Below are positions 45,471 through 59,340 of a DNA stretch of 64,000 nucleotides, piece by piece; position 1 is the stretch's first letter; the number at the start of each line of letters is the position of its first letter. This DNA is from Salinispora mooreana (lineage in GTDB: Bacteria; Actinomycetota; Actinomycetes; Mycobacteriales; Micromonosporaceae), in contig NZ_KB900614.1 of assembly GCF_000379065.1 (NCBI RefSeq), positions 2,409,149 to 2,473,148 on the forward strand, in the 5' to 3' direction. Position numbers and translations under genes: made by a program. Under the pieces are notes generated by a model. The model was not told where the DNA came from. It was given only the letters and a program-made list of their open reading frames with translations, and made no database searches.

Positions 45471-45564
45471 GCCGTCCATCGTTACATCCGACGCTTTTAC
45501 CCTTCAGCCGGGACAGAACACGGCGCATCAGGTACCTGTCGGACGGTGGGGGCACGATGGGGGT

Positions 45565-50262
<4,698 letters not shown>

Positions 50263-50293
50263 TCGGTCAACCGACCCAGCTAGCCTTCCCTCC

Positions 50294-51079
50294 ATGCCGC
50301 CGACCCCCTGGATCTCCTTCACCACCGACTACGGCCTCACTGATGGTTTCGTGGCCGCCTGCCATGGAGTCCTTGCCCGGCTGGCGCCCGCCGCCCGGGT
50401 GATTGACGTGACCCACCTGGTCCCGCCCTGCGACGTGCGGCGGGGCGCCGCGGTGCTGGCGCAGACCGTGCCGTACCTGCCAGCCGCCGTCCACCTCGCC
50501 GTGGTTGACCCTGGCGTGGGCACGGCTCGTCGGGCGGTTGCCCTCGCCGCCGGGGAGGGTCTGCTGGTCGGCCCGGACAACGGGCTGCTGCTGGACGCGG
50601 CCGCGGCGCTCGGCGGGGTCCGCGCGGCGGTGGAGCTGACGAACCGGGACTGGCTCGGAGCGCAGCAGTCCGCCACCTTCCACGGTCGGGACATCTTCGC
50701 GCCGGTCGCGGCCCGGCTGGCACTCGGTGCGCCGCTCGCCGACGCCGGCCCGGCCATCGAGCCCAGCACCCTGATCCAGTTGCCGGTGCCGCTGGTCCAG
50801 CGGGAGGCCGACGGGTTCACCGCCGAGATACTGACCGTGGACCACTTTGGCAACGTGCAGCTCGCGGCATCGGGGGACCTGCTGGAACCACTGCCCCGGT
50901 CGCTCCGGGTCCAGCGTCAACCGGCGGTACGGGTCCACACCTTCGGTGACGTGGCGCCGGGCGAGCTCCTGGTGCACGTCGACTCGGCTGGCCACGTCGC
51001 GGTCGCGGTCAACGGTGGACGGGCCGCCGACCTGCTCGGGGTAGCGCCGGGCGATCGGCTACGCCTCACCGCCGGTTGA
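50294..51079 (+). CDS. SAM hydroxide adenosyltransferase (DUF62)
   Basis: DUF62 enzymes split S-adenosylmethionine to adenosine and methionine. The 261-residue protein has the SFTTDYGLTDGFVAACHGV start and the catalytic triad candidates Asp72 in VVDPGVGT, Arg79/Arg80 in TARR and His130 in ATFHGRDIF, the Asp-Arg-His set of hydrolases. It is therefore not the chlorinase SalL known from Salinispora tropica, which lacks this triad. The ATG at 50294 lies 31 bases after lhr, probably in one operon. Confidence 0.9.
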   Translation: MPPTPWISFTTDYGLTDGFVAACHGVLARLAPAARVIDVTHLVPPCDVRRGAAVLAQTVPYLPAAVHLAVVDPGVGTARRAVALAAGEGLLVGPDNGLLLDAAAALGGVRAAVELTNRDWLGAQQSATFHGRDIFAPVAARLALGAPLADAGPAIEPSTLIQLPVPLVQREADGFTAEILTVDHFGNVQLAASGDLLEPLPRSLRVQRQPAVRVHTFGDVAPGELLVHVDSAGHVAVAVNGGRAADLLGVAPGDRLRLTAG

Positions 51080-51097
51080 CGCCGGGCGCGACCGAGG

Positions 51098-51877
51098 TCA
51101 GTGCCGCAGGTGCAGCCCAAAGCCGGTACGGCCGGCGGGCTCCACCCCTTCCCTCAGCCGTAACGAGGGGATCTCGTAGTCGCCGGAGTTCTGCTGTCGG
51201 AACGGGATCGGCTCAGTCGAATCCAGGGTGAGCAGGCGTTGCTTCCAGGCTTTGGCGACGTCCGAATAGTCTTCGCTGGTCAACCGGTCGGCGCCGTAGA
51301 GCACGAACGGCGGCAGGACCTCGATACCTGGGTGGTAGAGGATGCCGTGCTGGATCGGAAACAGGAGGTCATCGATCGGGCCGTTGATCCCACGAGCGCA
51401 GTAGTGCGACTCCGATCCACCGACGGTCACCGACAGCAGCGCCTTCCTGCCGGCAAGGGTGCCTTCGCCGAAACGGTCACCAAACCTGGTGTCACTGTAC
51501 TCACCGACGCCGTACGCGAAGTGGCAGCTGAACACCCGGTCCACCCAGCCCTTGAGGATCGCGGGCATGGTGTACCACCACAGCGGGAACTGAAAAATGA
51601 TCACGTCAGCCCACCGCAGCTTGTCCTGCTCGATGAGGACATCCGGGGTGAGTGTCCCGGCGTCGAAGGCCCGGCCTGAGTCCCGGGCGACCCGGAGCGG
51701 ATTGGCGGCCTCGGGGCCATAGTCCGTGGCGTCCACAACCGCCTTCCACCTCATCGCGTACAGGTCGCTGACCCGCACCTCGTGCCCGGCGGTCCGCAGG
51801 GTGGAGATGGCGAGGTCCTTCAGCGAGCCGTTGAGCGACTTCGGCTCCGGGTGGGCGTACACAATCAGCGCGTTCAT
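51098..51877 (-). CDS. NAD(P)H dehydrogenase (quinone), flavodoxin-fold
   Basis: The protein has the flavodoxin-like quinone-reductase fold: NALIVYAHPEPKSLNGSLKD at the start, DVIIFQFPLWWYTMPAILKG for FMN/FAD and quinone binding, and SVTVGGSESHYCARGINGPI. It resembles the NQO1/MdaB/KefF group, which make two-electron quinone reductions. The ATG at 51877 has AAGGAGC upstream, and longer starts overlap the divergent regulator. It faces an MmyB-type regulator gene, probably its regulator. Confidence 0.9.
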   Translation of the reverse strand: MNALIVYAHPEPKSLNGSLKDLAISTLRTAGHEVRVSDLYAMRWKAVVDATDYGPEAANPLRVARDSGRAFDAGTLTPDVLIEQDKLRWADVIIFQFPLWWYTMPAILKGWVDRVFSCHFAYGVGEYSDTRFGDRFGEGTLAGRKALLSVTVGGSESHYCARGINGPIDDLLFPIQHGILYHPGIEVLPPFVLYGADRLTSEDYSDVAKAWKQRLLTLDSTEPIPFRQQNSGDYEIPSLRLREGVEPAGRTGFGLHLRH

Positions 51878-52012
51878 GGGGCTCCTTCGGATCATGGGTC
51901 TCAATCCTGGGCCCCGCGGCACCCCAACATTCAGGGGCAACGCTTCCTCGGACTGGATATCCTGGTAACGGCAGGACCACCCATCCGGCACCAAGCCAGT
52001 GATACTGGGAGG

Positions 52013-52873
52013 ATGGACAATCTCGCGGGCTTCCTGCGGACCCGGCGTTCTCGGGTCGACCCGGCGGCTTTCGGCATCCCCACCGACCGGCATCGCCGGG
52101 TCCAGGGGCTACGCCGCGAGGAGGTCGCGCATCTGTCCGGAGTCAGCGTCGACTACTACGTACGTTTGGAGCAGGGCCGCGCGACCCAGCCCTCCGACCA
52201 GGTCCTCGACGCACTCGCTCGCGTCCTCGGTCTCGACGAGACCGAACGCGGGCACCTGCACCGACTCGCCCGGCAACGCCGGCACCGTGCGCGGATGCCG
52301 GGTGGGCGGGTCCGGCCGGAGTTGCTCCGCGTCGTCGACCTGATGGCCGATACACCCGTACTGATCATGAATCATCGTCTGGACGTGCTCGCCGGCAACC
52401 GCCTCGCCCGGCTCCTCTACGGCCTGCCGATGCCGGGCTCGAACACCGCCCGGCACGTCTTCCTTGAGGAGCGGGAACGCGGCCTGTACGCCGACTGGGA
52501 GGCGTGCACCCTCATCGTGGTCGGGCACCTGCGCCTGGCTGCCGGCAAGTACCCCGAGGAACCCCGTCTCACCTCGCTCATCGGCGAACTGGCGATGAGT
52601 AGCGAACGCTTCCGCGGCCTCTGGGCACGTGCAGACGTACGCGCCCGCCCCCACGGGCGGCGGTCCTACCGGCACCCGCTGGTCGGGCTGCTGGAATTGC
52701 ACCAGGAAAGCCTCGCGCCACCGGACGACTCCGGTGTGGAACTGCTGGTGCTGTCCGCCACTCCCGGCAGCCCCAGCGAGGATGGGCTACGTCTCCTCGC
52801 TGGCCTGGACAGGGACGACGCGGCGGGCTGTCCTAGAAAGGGACGATTGGGTACTTCCCAACCCATCCCTTAG
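52013..52873 (+). CDS. MmyB-type XRE transcriptional regulator
   Basis: An N-terminal XRE helix-turn-helix (LRREEVAHLSGVSVDYYVRL, GLDETERGHLHRLAR) is followed by the MmyB-like ligand-binding domain (DTPVLIMNHRLDVLAGNRLA, HPLVGLLELHQESL). These regulators bind fatty acids or similar ligands and often control a divergent oxidoreductase. Here the quinone reductase gene faces it across about 135 bases. The ATG at 52013 follows GGGAGG so closely that its start is unusual; an upstream in-frame start is possible. It ends 95 bases before the large pseudo-oxidase gene. Confidence 0.9.
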   Translation: MDNLAGFLRTRRSRVDPAAFGIPTDRHRRVQGLRREEVAHLSGVSVDYYVRLEQGRATQPSDQVLDALARVLGLDETERGHLHRLARQRRHRARMPGGRVRPELLRVVDLMADTPVLIMNHRLDVLAGNRLARLLYGLPMPGSNTARHVFLEERERGLYADWEACTLIVVGHLRLAAGKYPEEPRLTSLIGELAMSSERFRGLWARADVRARPHGRRSYRHPLVGLLELHQESLAPPDDSGVELLVLSATPGSPSEDGLRLLAGLDRDDAAGCPRKGRLGTSQPIP

Positions 52874-52968
52874 GTCCCATGCTGCAGATACGTGCTCACA
52901 CACCGTCTGTTCTGCGCGTGCACCGCCACGCCGAGGTGGTCGGTACCGCGCCCGACGCCGGGAGAGCC

Positions 52969-55900
52969 ATGGACCTGTTCCGCAGACTCCGGATCCCCTG
53001 GGCCGAGCGACCCGCTAGCGACCCACCGCAGGCCACCACCAACGGCTCCAGCCCGAACCAAGACAGCACCGACGACTCCACACCGCTGGTACCGGCGGCT
53101 CGGAGCGCAGACGGCACGGTGACGACACCGCCAAGATCCGCGACACCGGCATCGGCAACACCACGCCCGGCAGCATCAGGGCCAGCAGCATCAGGGCCGG
53201 CACCAGCGACACTGGACCCGGCGGCCCTGCCCCGCTACTTCGGCCCGGTGCCGAACCACGCCCACAGTCCGCTGCCGATTCTGGATGACGATGGCGACGT
53301 GGTGCCCGGCACCGGCATCCGCAAGTTCGTCGACCCGCTGCCCACGCTCGGACCAGCCAACGACCCCGGCCGCTTGCCGGTGGCCGTACCCGACACGATC
53401 ACCTATCCGGGCTGCGACTATTACGAAATCGGTCTACAGGAATACGCACAACGGCTGCACCGGGACCTTCCGGCTACCCGGCTGCGGGGATACCGGCAGC
53501 TGAACCTTGGTACCGACTCGACCGGACACAACACTGTGGCCCCACCGGATTGCCCGGTCCACCTCGGCCCGGTGATTCTCGCGCGGCGCAGCCGACCAGT
53601 ACGGGTCAAGTTCATCAACCAGCTCCCGACCGGTCGAGCCGGGGAACTGTTCCTCCCGGTTGACCCGACCATCGACGGCGCCGGTCACGGGCCACTCCGC
53701 GGGCCGGCACCGTACCCGCAGAATCGGGCGGTGCTGCACCTCGCCGGCGCGCAGACCGGTTGGATCAGCGCCGGAAACCCATGGCACTGGGTCACACCCG
53801 CTGCAGAGATAACCCCATACCCGACCGGTCCCGGGCTGGCCCCCGTGCCGGACATGCCGCTGCCCGGCAAGGGTGCCACCACGTTGTACTACCCGAACGA
53901 GCAGAGCGGTCGGCTGCTCGCGTTCCACGACAACACCGTCGGGCTGGCCCGGCTCACCAGCTACTCCGGACAAATAGGTATCTACCTCATCACCGAACCG
54001 GCCGAGGACGACCTGGTAGCCGACGGGGTACTGCCCGCCGACCAGATCCCGCTGGTCTTCGAGGACAAGACCTTCGTGCCCGACGACAGCCAGCTGGCCG
54101 CTACCGACCCAACCTGGGACCGCGACCGGTGGGGCGCGCGGGGCAGCCTCTGGCACCCACACATCTACCAACCCCGGCAGAACCCCTACCGCGACGACGG
54201 CATCAACCCGACCGGGCGCTGGGACTACGGGCCGTGGACACGAGCCGCCGAGGGGCTCGGGCCGGACAGCCCCGCCAGACCCCACAGCGCCGGGCCGAGG
54301 CCGGTCCCGAACCCACACCACGACCCGATCGGCGATGACGCGGATGAGCCGCCGATGACACCCGGCGTACCCCACCCATCGGCGGTGCCAGCCGCGTACG
54401 GCGACACGGTCCTGATCAACGGCGTGGCGTACCCCTGGTTGACGGTCGAACCACGCACCTACCGGTTCCGCGTCCTCAACGCGTGCCTGGACCGCAGCCT
54501 GAACCTCCAGCTCTACCAGCCGCGCTCCGCCGGCCCGATGTGGGACAACGATGGCGGACTGGCTGACCCGGACGCCGGCGAGGTTCCGATGGTGGCGGCG
54601 ATTCCGGTGCCCGGCCGACCCAGCCGGTGGCCGACAGACGGGCGGGAAGGCGGGGTGCCGGATCCCCTCGCCGCCGGTCCCGACCTGGTGCAGATCGGCA
54701 ACGACGGGGGCCTCCTACCGGCCCCCGCGGTGCTCCCCAACCAGCCCGTGACCTACCGATACGACCGGCGCGACCCCACCGTCCTCAACGTTGACCGGCA
54801 CACGTTGCTACTCGCCCCCGGGGAGCAGGCCGATGTGCTGGTGGATTTCGCCACCGTCGCCCCCGGCAGCACCGTGCTCCTCTACAACGACGCCCCGGCC
54901 CCGCTCCCTGACGCCGACCCCCGCTACGACCACCACACCGAAGCCGCGGACCACACCGCCGCGGGCGGGACCCCACCGAGCCGTCCCGGGTACGGGCCGA
55001 ACACCCGTACCCTGCTGCAGTTCCGGGTGACCGGCGTTCCGGCACCCCGCTACGACCTGGCCCGACTCCAGGAGCGGCTCCCTCGGGCGTACGCGGCCAG
55101 CCAGCGCCCCCCGATCGTGCCGCAGCCCGCCTACGACACCGCCTTCGGCACCCACACTGCTCGGGAGACCACCGTCCCGGTCCATGCCACCACGGTCGCA
55201 TTCACCCCAGCCGGCGACGTGTCCCCGGTCCTGCTACCGCTCGCGGTGAAGATCATCGAGCAGGTCTTCGAGCCAACGTACGGCCGACTCGCCGGCCGCC
55301 TCGGTGCCGGCCCGCCGCCCGGAGGGCCACCCACGCCGGCCGTGGTGTCACTCGGCCCGACCGACCCGGCCACCGAGGTGGTGCCGGTCGTCGACCCGGC
55401 GGTACCGGGAGGCTCAGCCAGCGACGGCGTACAGTTCTGGCGGCTGCGCGGCGCCAACCGGCAGACCCAGCCGATCCGCCTCGACGGTGTCGACCTGCAA
55501 CTGGTCAACCGAGCCGGGTGGGACGGCACGCTCCGCCCACCGGCACCGAACGAGATGGGCTGGAAGCAGGTGGTCCGGGTCAACCCACATGAGGATCTGG
55601 TGGTCGCGCTGCGCCCGGTCGCGCCGCCCCTCCCGTTCAAGATCGCGGACAGCGTACGGGCGGTGGAGCCGGGCTGGCCGGGCGGCGTCCACCTCGGCGG
55701 GGCACCGCGCGACGGCCGGGCTGTGCCGGTGACCCACCAGCCGGTCAACCTGGGCTGGGAGTACCGCTGGCACAGCCAACTCGCCGGCTATCGCGACCAG
55801 GGCCTGAGCCGACCGCTGGTGCTGCGGGTCGCGCCGCAGGCCCCGACCGGACTGTCCGCGACCCCGGGACCCGGATCGGCCACCGCGCTGCCGGCGATCC

Positions 55901-56706
55901 TGCTCGCCTGGACAGGCAACGGCAATCGGCCCGCCGCCACCAGCCACCAACTCCAACGCGCCATTGACCCGACATTCACCGCGGAGGTCGCCACGATCAC
56001 GGTGGCCGCCAGCGCCACCCATTACACCGACGCGACCATCACCCCCGGGGTGACCTACCACTACCGCATCCGGGCGGAGAACGCCGTCAGCTGCTCGGCC
56101 TGGTCGAACTGCGCGCCCGCCTCGGTGTGGCTCACCGCCCCCACCAGCCTGGCCGCGGCGGTGCCACCGGCGGCACCGCTACGGGTGGGGCTGCGCTGGC
56201 GCAACCACTCCTTCGCCACCGGTGTTGATGTGCAGCGCGCCACCAACCCGACCTTCACCAGCGGGCCCAGCACCACGGCCATCAGTGTTGGGGACACCCA
56301 TCTGGACACCGCCGTTGCACCGGACACCCGTTACTACTATCGGGTGCGCACCACCTACCTGGGCGCGGCCTCACCGTGGTCCACAGTGGCTCAGGTAACC
56401 ACACCACCCCGGCCGGGCGTACCGGACTCGGTGACCGTCACCACCGCCACGTCCGCACCGGACACCGCGACGGTCATCTTCGGCTGGGCGGCGAGCTCAC
56501 CCGCCGGTTCCGGCGCCGGGTTCACCGTGCAGCGGGCCACGGACCCGGCATTCACCCAAGAGGTAGCCACCTTCACCGTGAACGGACGGGGGTTCACCAA
56601 CACCGGCCTGGCTCGCCGCACCACCTACCACTATCGGATCCGCGCGTTCAACGTCGTCGGCATGTCCCCCTTCACCGCCCCGATCGCCGTGACGACGCCG
56701 GGCTGA
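52969..56706 (+). CDS. Multicopper-oxidase-like protein lacking copper ligands, with three FN3 domains
   Basis: The 1245-residue protein follows the layout of large bacterial multicopper oxidases (three cupredoxin-like domains, about residues 100-950), then three fibronectin type III domains (about 955-1245, each with a PTGLSATP- or YHYRIRA-like signature). The copper motifs are degenerate. HLHG reads HLAG (His257, Ala259), HDH reads HDN (His320, Asn322), HPIHLH reads QPIRLD (Gln834 to Asp839) and the HCH motif reads HSQ (His935, Ser936, Gln937). There is no signal peptide; the start is chosen at ATG 52969 with GGGAGA, and an ATG at 52879 would add 30 residues. It may be a structural or binding protein like the copper-free FtsP/SufI, or a decayed oxidase. 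Confidence 0.85.
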   Translation: MDLFRRLRIPWAERPASDPPQATTNGSSPNQDSTDDSTPLVPAARSADGTVTTPPRSATPASATPRPAASGPAASGPAPATLDPAALPRYFGPVPNHAHSPLPILDDDGDVVPGTGIRKFVDPLPTLGPANDPGRLPVAVPDTITYPGCDYYEIGLQEYAQRLHRDLPATRLRGYRQLNLGTDSTGHNTVAPPDCPVHLGPVILARRSRPVRVKFINQLPTGRAGELFLPVDPTIDGAGHGPLRGPAPYPQNRAVLHLAGAQTGWISAGNPWHWVTPAAEITPYPTGPGLAPVPDMPLPGKGATTLYYPNEQSGRLLAFHDNTVGLARLTSYSGQIGIYLITEPAEDDLVADGVLPADQIPLVFEDKTFVPDDSQLAATDPTWDRDRWGARGSLWHPHIYQPRQNPYRDDGINPTGRWDYGPWTRAAEGLGPDSPARPHSAGPRPVPNPHHDPIGDDADEPPMTPGVPHPSAVPAAYGDTVLINGVAYPWLTVEPRTYRFRVLNACLDRSLNLQLYQPRSAGPMWDNDGGLADPDAGEVPMVAAIPVPGRPSRWPTDGREGGVPDPLAAGPDLVQIGNDGGLLPAPAVLPNQPVTYRYDRRDPTVLNVDRHTLLLAPGEQADVLVDFATVAPGSTVLLYNDAPAPLPDADPRYDHHTEAADHTAAGGTPPSRPGYGPNTRTLLQFRVTGVPAPRYDLARLQERLPRAYAASQRPPIVPQPAYDTAFGTHTARETTVPVHATTVAFTPAGDVSPVLLPLAVKIIEQVFEPTYGRLAGRLGAGPPPGGPPTPAVVSLGPTDPATEVVPVVDPAVPGGSASDGVQFWRLRGANRQTQPIRLDGVDLQLVNRAGWDGTLRPPAPNEMGWKQVVRVNPHEDLVVALRPVAPPLPFKIADSVRAVEPGWPGGVHLGGAPRDGRAVPVTHQPVNLGWEYRWHSQLAGYRDQGLSRPLVLRVAPQAPTGLSATPGPGSATALPAILLAWTGNGNRPAATSHQLQRAIDPTFTAEVATITVAASATHYTDATITPGVTYHYRIRAENAVSCSAWSNCAPASVWLTAPTSLAAAVPPAAPLRVGLRWRNHSFATGVDVQRATNPTFTSGPSTTAISVGDTHLDTAVAPDTRYYYRVRTTYLGAASPWSTVAQVTTPPRPGVPDSVTVTTATSAPDTATVIFGWAASSPAGSGAGFTVQRATDPAFTQEVATFTVNGRGFTNTGLARRTTYHYRIRAFNVVGMSPFTAPIAVTTPG

Positions 56707-56870
56707 ACGGCCTGGGTTCGCACCGTCAACGACCCTGTCGTCGAGGCCGGCCGCGGCGGGCGGGGCCGCAGGGGGCCGCGAGTGCGTACGCCCCCGGGCG
56801 GTCGTGCTCCTCGGTGTCAGCGCCATGCCGCACGGCGTCGGAAGCCCACTGCTGCGCCGGCCCGGTTGGC

Positions 56871-57650
56871 TCAGGAGGTACGGAAGGTGGGGTCGGTGGC
56901 GCGCAGCTCCGCCAACGCCGAAGCCACCCCGTGCAGCAGGTCCGTCGCCTCGGTGAGCCGGGCCACCGCCGGTTCTGGGACATCGGACCGCACGTTCTCG
57001 GCCACGTAACCAGCGGCGGCTGCCACCAGCCGCTCGTACGCCGCGACGCCGCTGTGCAGTTGGCCGGCGAGGGCCGTCCAGGCCTGCTCAAGCGAGGGCC
57101 GGGTCTCGGGTGGCGCGAACCGAATGGCCCGTTCGACCTCCGCGACCCGGAGGGCGAGGTCCCGGAGGGAGCGGTCGGCCGCGGTGGCCTCGGCGACCGC
57201 GGGCGCCGCCAGCCCGGTCAGCCGGCCCCGCAGGCCGGCGAAGGTCGACCCGGCCCGATCCAGCCGGCCCCACGGCTCGGCGGCGCTGGTGCCGCGTAGT
57301 GCGACCCGGGACCGCACCCGGCGGGCCTCCCCGAGGATGCCGGAGCCGGCGGGAAGGCGCTCCACCGCCGCGACCAGCCGGGCCCGCGAATGGGCCGCCG
57401 CCTCGGCCGGGTCCAACGCCGGCGGCGCCGGCTGGGCGGCGAGCGCCCGCAGATCGGCCCAGCGCCAGGCGGCGAGCACGATCGCCCCGCCCGCACCGGC
57501 GGCCCAGGCCGCGTCAAGCAACCCCAGACCGGCGTACGGCGTCAGCACCGCCGCCGCGCCGCCGAGCCCACCGGCGATGACACTCCATCGGCGGGCAGAC
57601 CGCCGTCGGCGGCTCAGCCGCCGGAAGTACCGCGTCCGCTCGTCTGCCAC
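56871..57650 (-). CDS. pspM: Phage-shock envelope-stress protein PspM
   Basis: The protein has a basic N-terminus (ERTRYFRRLSRRRRSARRW), two membrane helices (VIAGGLGGAAAVLTPYAGLG and AWAAGAGGAIVLAAWRWAD) and a helical cytoplasmic domain. Its position directly after pspA matches PspM of the mycobacterial clgR-pspA-pspM unit, where PspM anchors PspA to the membrane. The GTG at 57650 is taken as start; earlier starts overlap pspA. Naming rests mainly on context and topology. Confidence 0.75.
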   Translation of the reverse strand: MADERTRYFRRLSRRRRSARRWSVIAGGLGGAAAVLTPYAGLGLLDAAWAAGAGGAIVLAAWRWADLRALAAQPAPPALDPAEAAAHSRARLVAAVERLPAGSGILGEARRVRSRVALRGTSAAEPWGRLDRAGSTFAGLRGRLTGLAAPAVAEATAADRSLRDLALRVAEVERAIRFAPPETRPSLEQAWTALAGQLHSGVAAYERLVAAAAGYVAENVRSDVPEPAVARLTEATDLLHGVASALAELRATDPTFRTS

Positions 57651-57672
57651 GTCGCCTCCCCACCCGCGCCGC

Positions 57673-58548
57673 TCAGCCGGCGGCGGTGCTGTCCCCGGTG
57701 CCGCGTTCGCGGCCCAGAGTGGAGCGAATCTCGTCGAGCCGGGCCGCGGCGGCCGGGTCGGCGACCGGAGCACCCTGCTGCTCGGGCTGGGTGACGGCGG
57801 GCCGCTCGGCAGTGCCGCGTAGCTGCTCCCCGGCCATGCCGGCGCGGATCTGATCGAGCCGGGCGGAACCCGCCGCGTCGAGGGCTGCCTGCTGGATGTC
57901 GAGCATCTGGCCCTCGACCGAGTTGCCGGCGAGCTCGGCTCGGCCCATCGCGTTGGCGTAGCGCCGCTCGATGCGCTCGCGCACCTCGTCCAGGGTCGGG
58001 GTGGTACCCGGGGCGGTGATCGCGGACATCGACTCCAGCGACGCGGCGACGTTCTCCTGCATCTTGGCCTGCTCGAGCTGGCTGAGCAGCTTCGCCCGCT
58101 CGGCGAGCTTCTGCTGGAGAATCATCGAATTGTTCTCGACCGCCTTACGTGCCTGCGCCGCCGCGCCGAGCGCCTGGTCGTGCAGGGTCTTGAGGTCTTC
58201 GGTGGCCTGCTCGGCGGCGACCAGCTGGGTGGCGAGCGCCTGAGCGGACTGCTCGTAGCGGGTGGCTTCGGCGACGCCGCCCCGAGCGCGGGCCTGGTCG
58301 GCCAGGACCAGGGCTTGGCGGGCGTTGCCCTGCAGCCGCTCGACCTCGGACATCTGCCGGGACAGCTTCATCTCCAGCTGCCGCTGGTTGCCGATCACCG
58401 CGGCGGCCTGCTGGACGAGTAGCTGGTGTTGCCGCTGAGATTCCTCGATCGCCTGCTGAACCTGCACCTTCGGATCGGCACGCTCGTCGAGTGTGGCGCC
58501 AAAGAGCGTCATCAGATATTTCCAACCCTTGACGAACGGGTTCGCCAT
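57673..58548 (-). CDS. pspA: Phage-shock protein A (PspA)
   Basis: PspA/IM30 family proteins form rings or rods that stabilise damaged membranes and, with partners, regulate stress. The 291 residues begin [20 protein letters not shown] and form a long coiled coil ([20 protein letters not shown] to SLESMSAI). The C-terminus is a Pro/Ala/Gln-rich tail not found in the short forms. It lies between clgR and pspM, all on the minus strand, the arrangement of the actinobacterial psp system. Confidence 0.95.
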   Translation of the reverse strand: MANPFVKGWKYLMTLFGATLDERADPKVQVQQAIEESQRQHQLLVQQAAAVIGNQRQLEMKLSRQMSEVERLQGNARQALVLADQARARGGVAEATRYEQSAQALATQLVAAEQATEDLKTLHDQALGAAAQARKAVENNSMILQQKLAERAKLLSQLEQAKMQENVAASLESMSAITAPGTTPTLDEVRERIERRYANAMGRAELAGNSVEGQMLDIQQAALDAAGSARLDQIRAGMAGEQLRGTAERPAVTQPEQQGAPVADPAAAARLDEIRSTLGRERGTGDSTAAG

Positions 58549-58686
58549 CTCCGCGGTATCCCCTCACTAGCGACGCGGCCGGCCGCGACCTGGCCGGCCG
58601 GGACGACAGTGGCTCCATCGTCGCAGGCGGGTGCCAGCTTGGGCAGCCGCCGACAACGCAGCGGGCCATGATAACCCTACGCGCGC

Positions 58687-59139
58687 TCAGGCGGCGCAGA
58701 CCACATCCCGGTCCGTTTTACGAACCCGGGTGTGCAGAGTCGCCTTGAGCGGCGACTCCTGGCGAACCTGCACCGACACCGTGCCGTCGGAGGAGACCTG
58801 GCGGACCGACCGGCCGGCGGTCTTGCCGTGGCTGGCGGCCGGGACCGGGGCGGGCTGCTGCCCGGTCGGCTCATCCTGGACCGGCACCAGCACCCCCGGC
58901 ATCTGCTCGGCGAGCGCCACCGTGTCGCTCACCTCACGCAGCAGCTCGGAGAGGCGGGCACCAAGCGCGTCACAGATGGCGGCCAACAGCTCACTCGACG
59001 GCTCCTTGTGCCCACGCTCAATCTCGGACAGATAGCCGAGACTGACATTGGCGGCAGAGGAAACCTCGCGCAGGGTGCGGTGCTGCCCCTGCCGGCGTGC
59101 CCGTAGCGCGTCACCGATCAGCCGGCGTAGCAGGACCAT
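58687..59139 (-). CDS. clgR: ClgR-like XRE transcriptional regulator
   Basis: ClgR activates clp protease genes and, in mycobacteria, the psp genes. The 150-residue protein has an XRE helix-turn-helix at about residues 17-70 ([40 protein letters not shown]) and a C-terminal tail that ends in VVCAA. A terminal AA is the usual signal for Clp-mediated degradation of ClgR in actinobacteria, so rapid turnover is likely. The ATG at 59139 has GGGGAGG. It lies 138 bases upstream of pspA on the same strand. Confidence 0.9.
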   Translation of the reverse strand: MVLLRRLIGDALRARRQGQHRTLREVSSAANVSLGYLSEIERGHKEPSSELLAAICDALGARLSELLREVSDTVALAEQMPGVLVPVQDEPTGQQPAPVPAASHGKTAGRSVRQVSSDGTVSVQVRQESPLKATLHTRVRKTDRDVVCAA

Positions 59140-59227
59140 CACACCTCCCCAGAAGGAACACTCCGTGCCTCGACGACCCGGGGAGTCCGGGCCCCGACCA
59201 CCGAAACCATCCCGCAACCGTACCCGG

Positions 59228-59244
59228 TGTCGGCCTGACCGACA
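59228..59244. promoter_or_regulatory. Palindrome upstream of clgR
   Basis: TGTCGG-CCTGA-CCGACA is a perfect six-base inverted repeat 90-105 bases before the clgR start, within the 59140-59340 spacer. It does not look like the known ClgR operator, so it may bind another regulator. Confidence 0.35.
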
Positions 59245-59340
59245 TACTGCCCCGCCTGCCCAATCAGACCGCGGCCCGGCAAACCCACCGAACGGCAATG
59301 CCATCGACAAAGAGTGCTGACCGTATCACGGTCGGTGTCG

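Noticed and set aside
50294-51079. Possible SalL-type SAM chlorinase, since such an enzyme is known in Salinispora
   Set aside because: The Asp-Arg-His hydrolase triad is present and there are no salinosporamide genes around it, so it fits the housekeeping DUF62 hydrolase.
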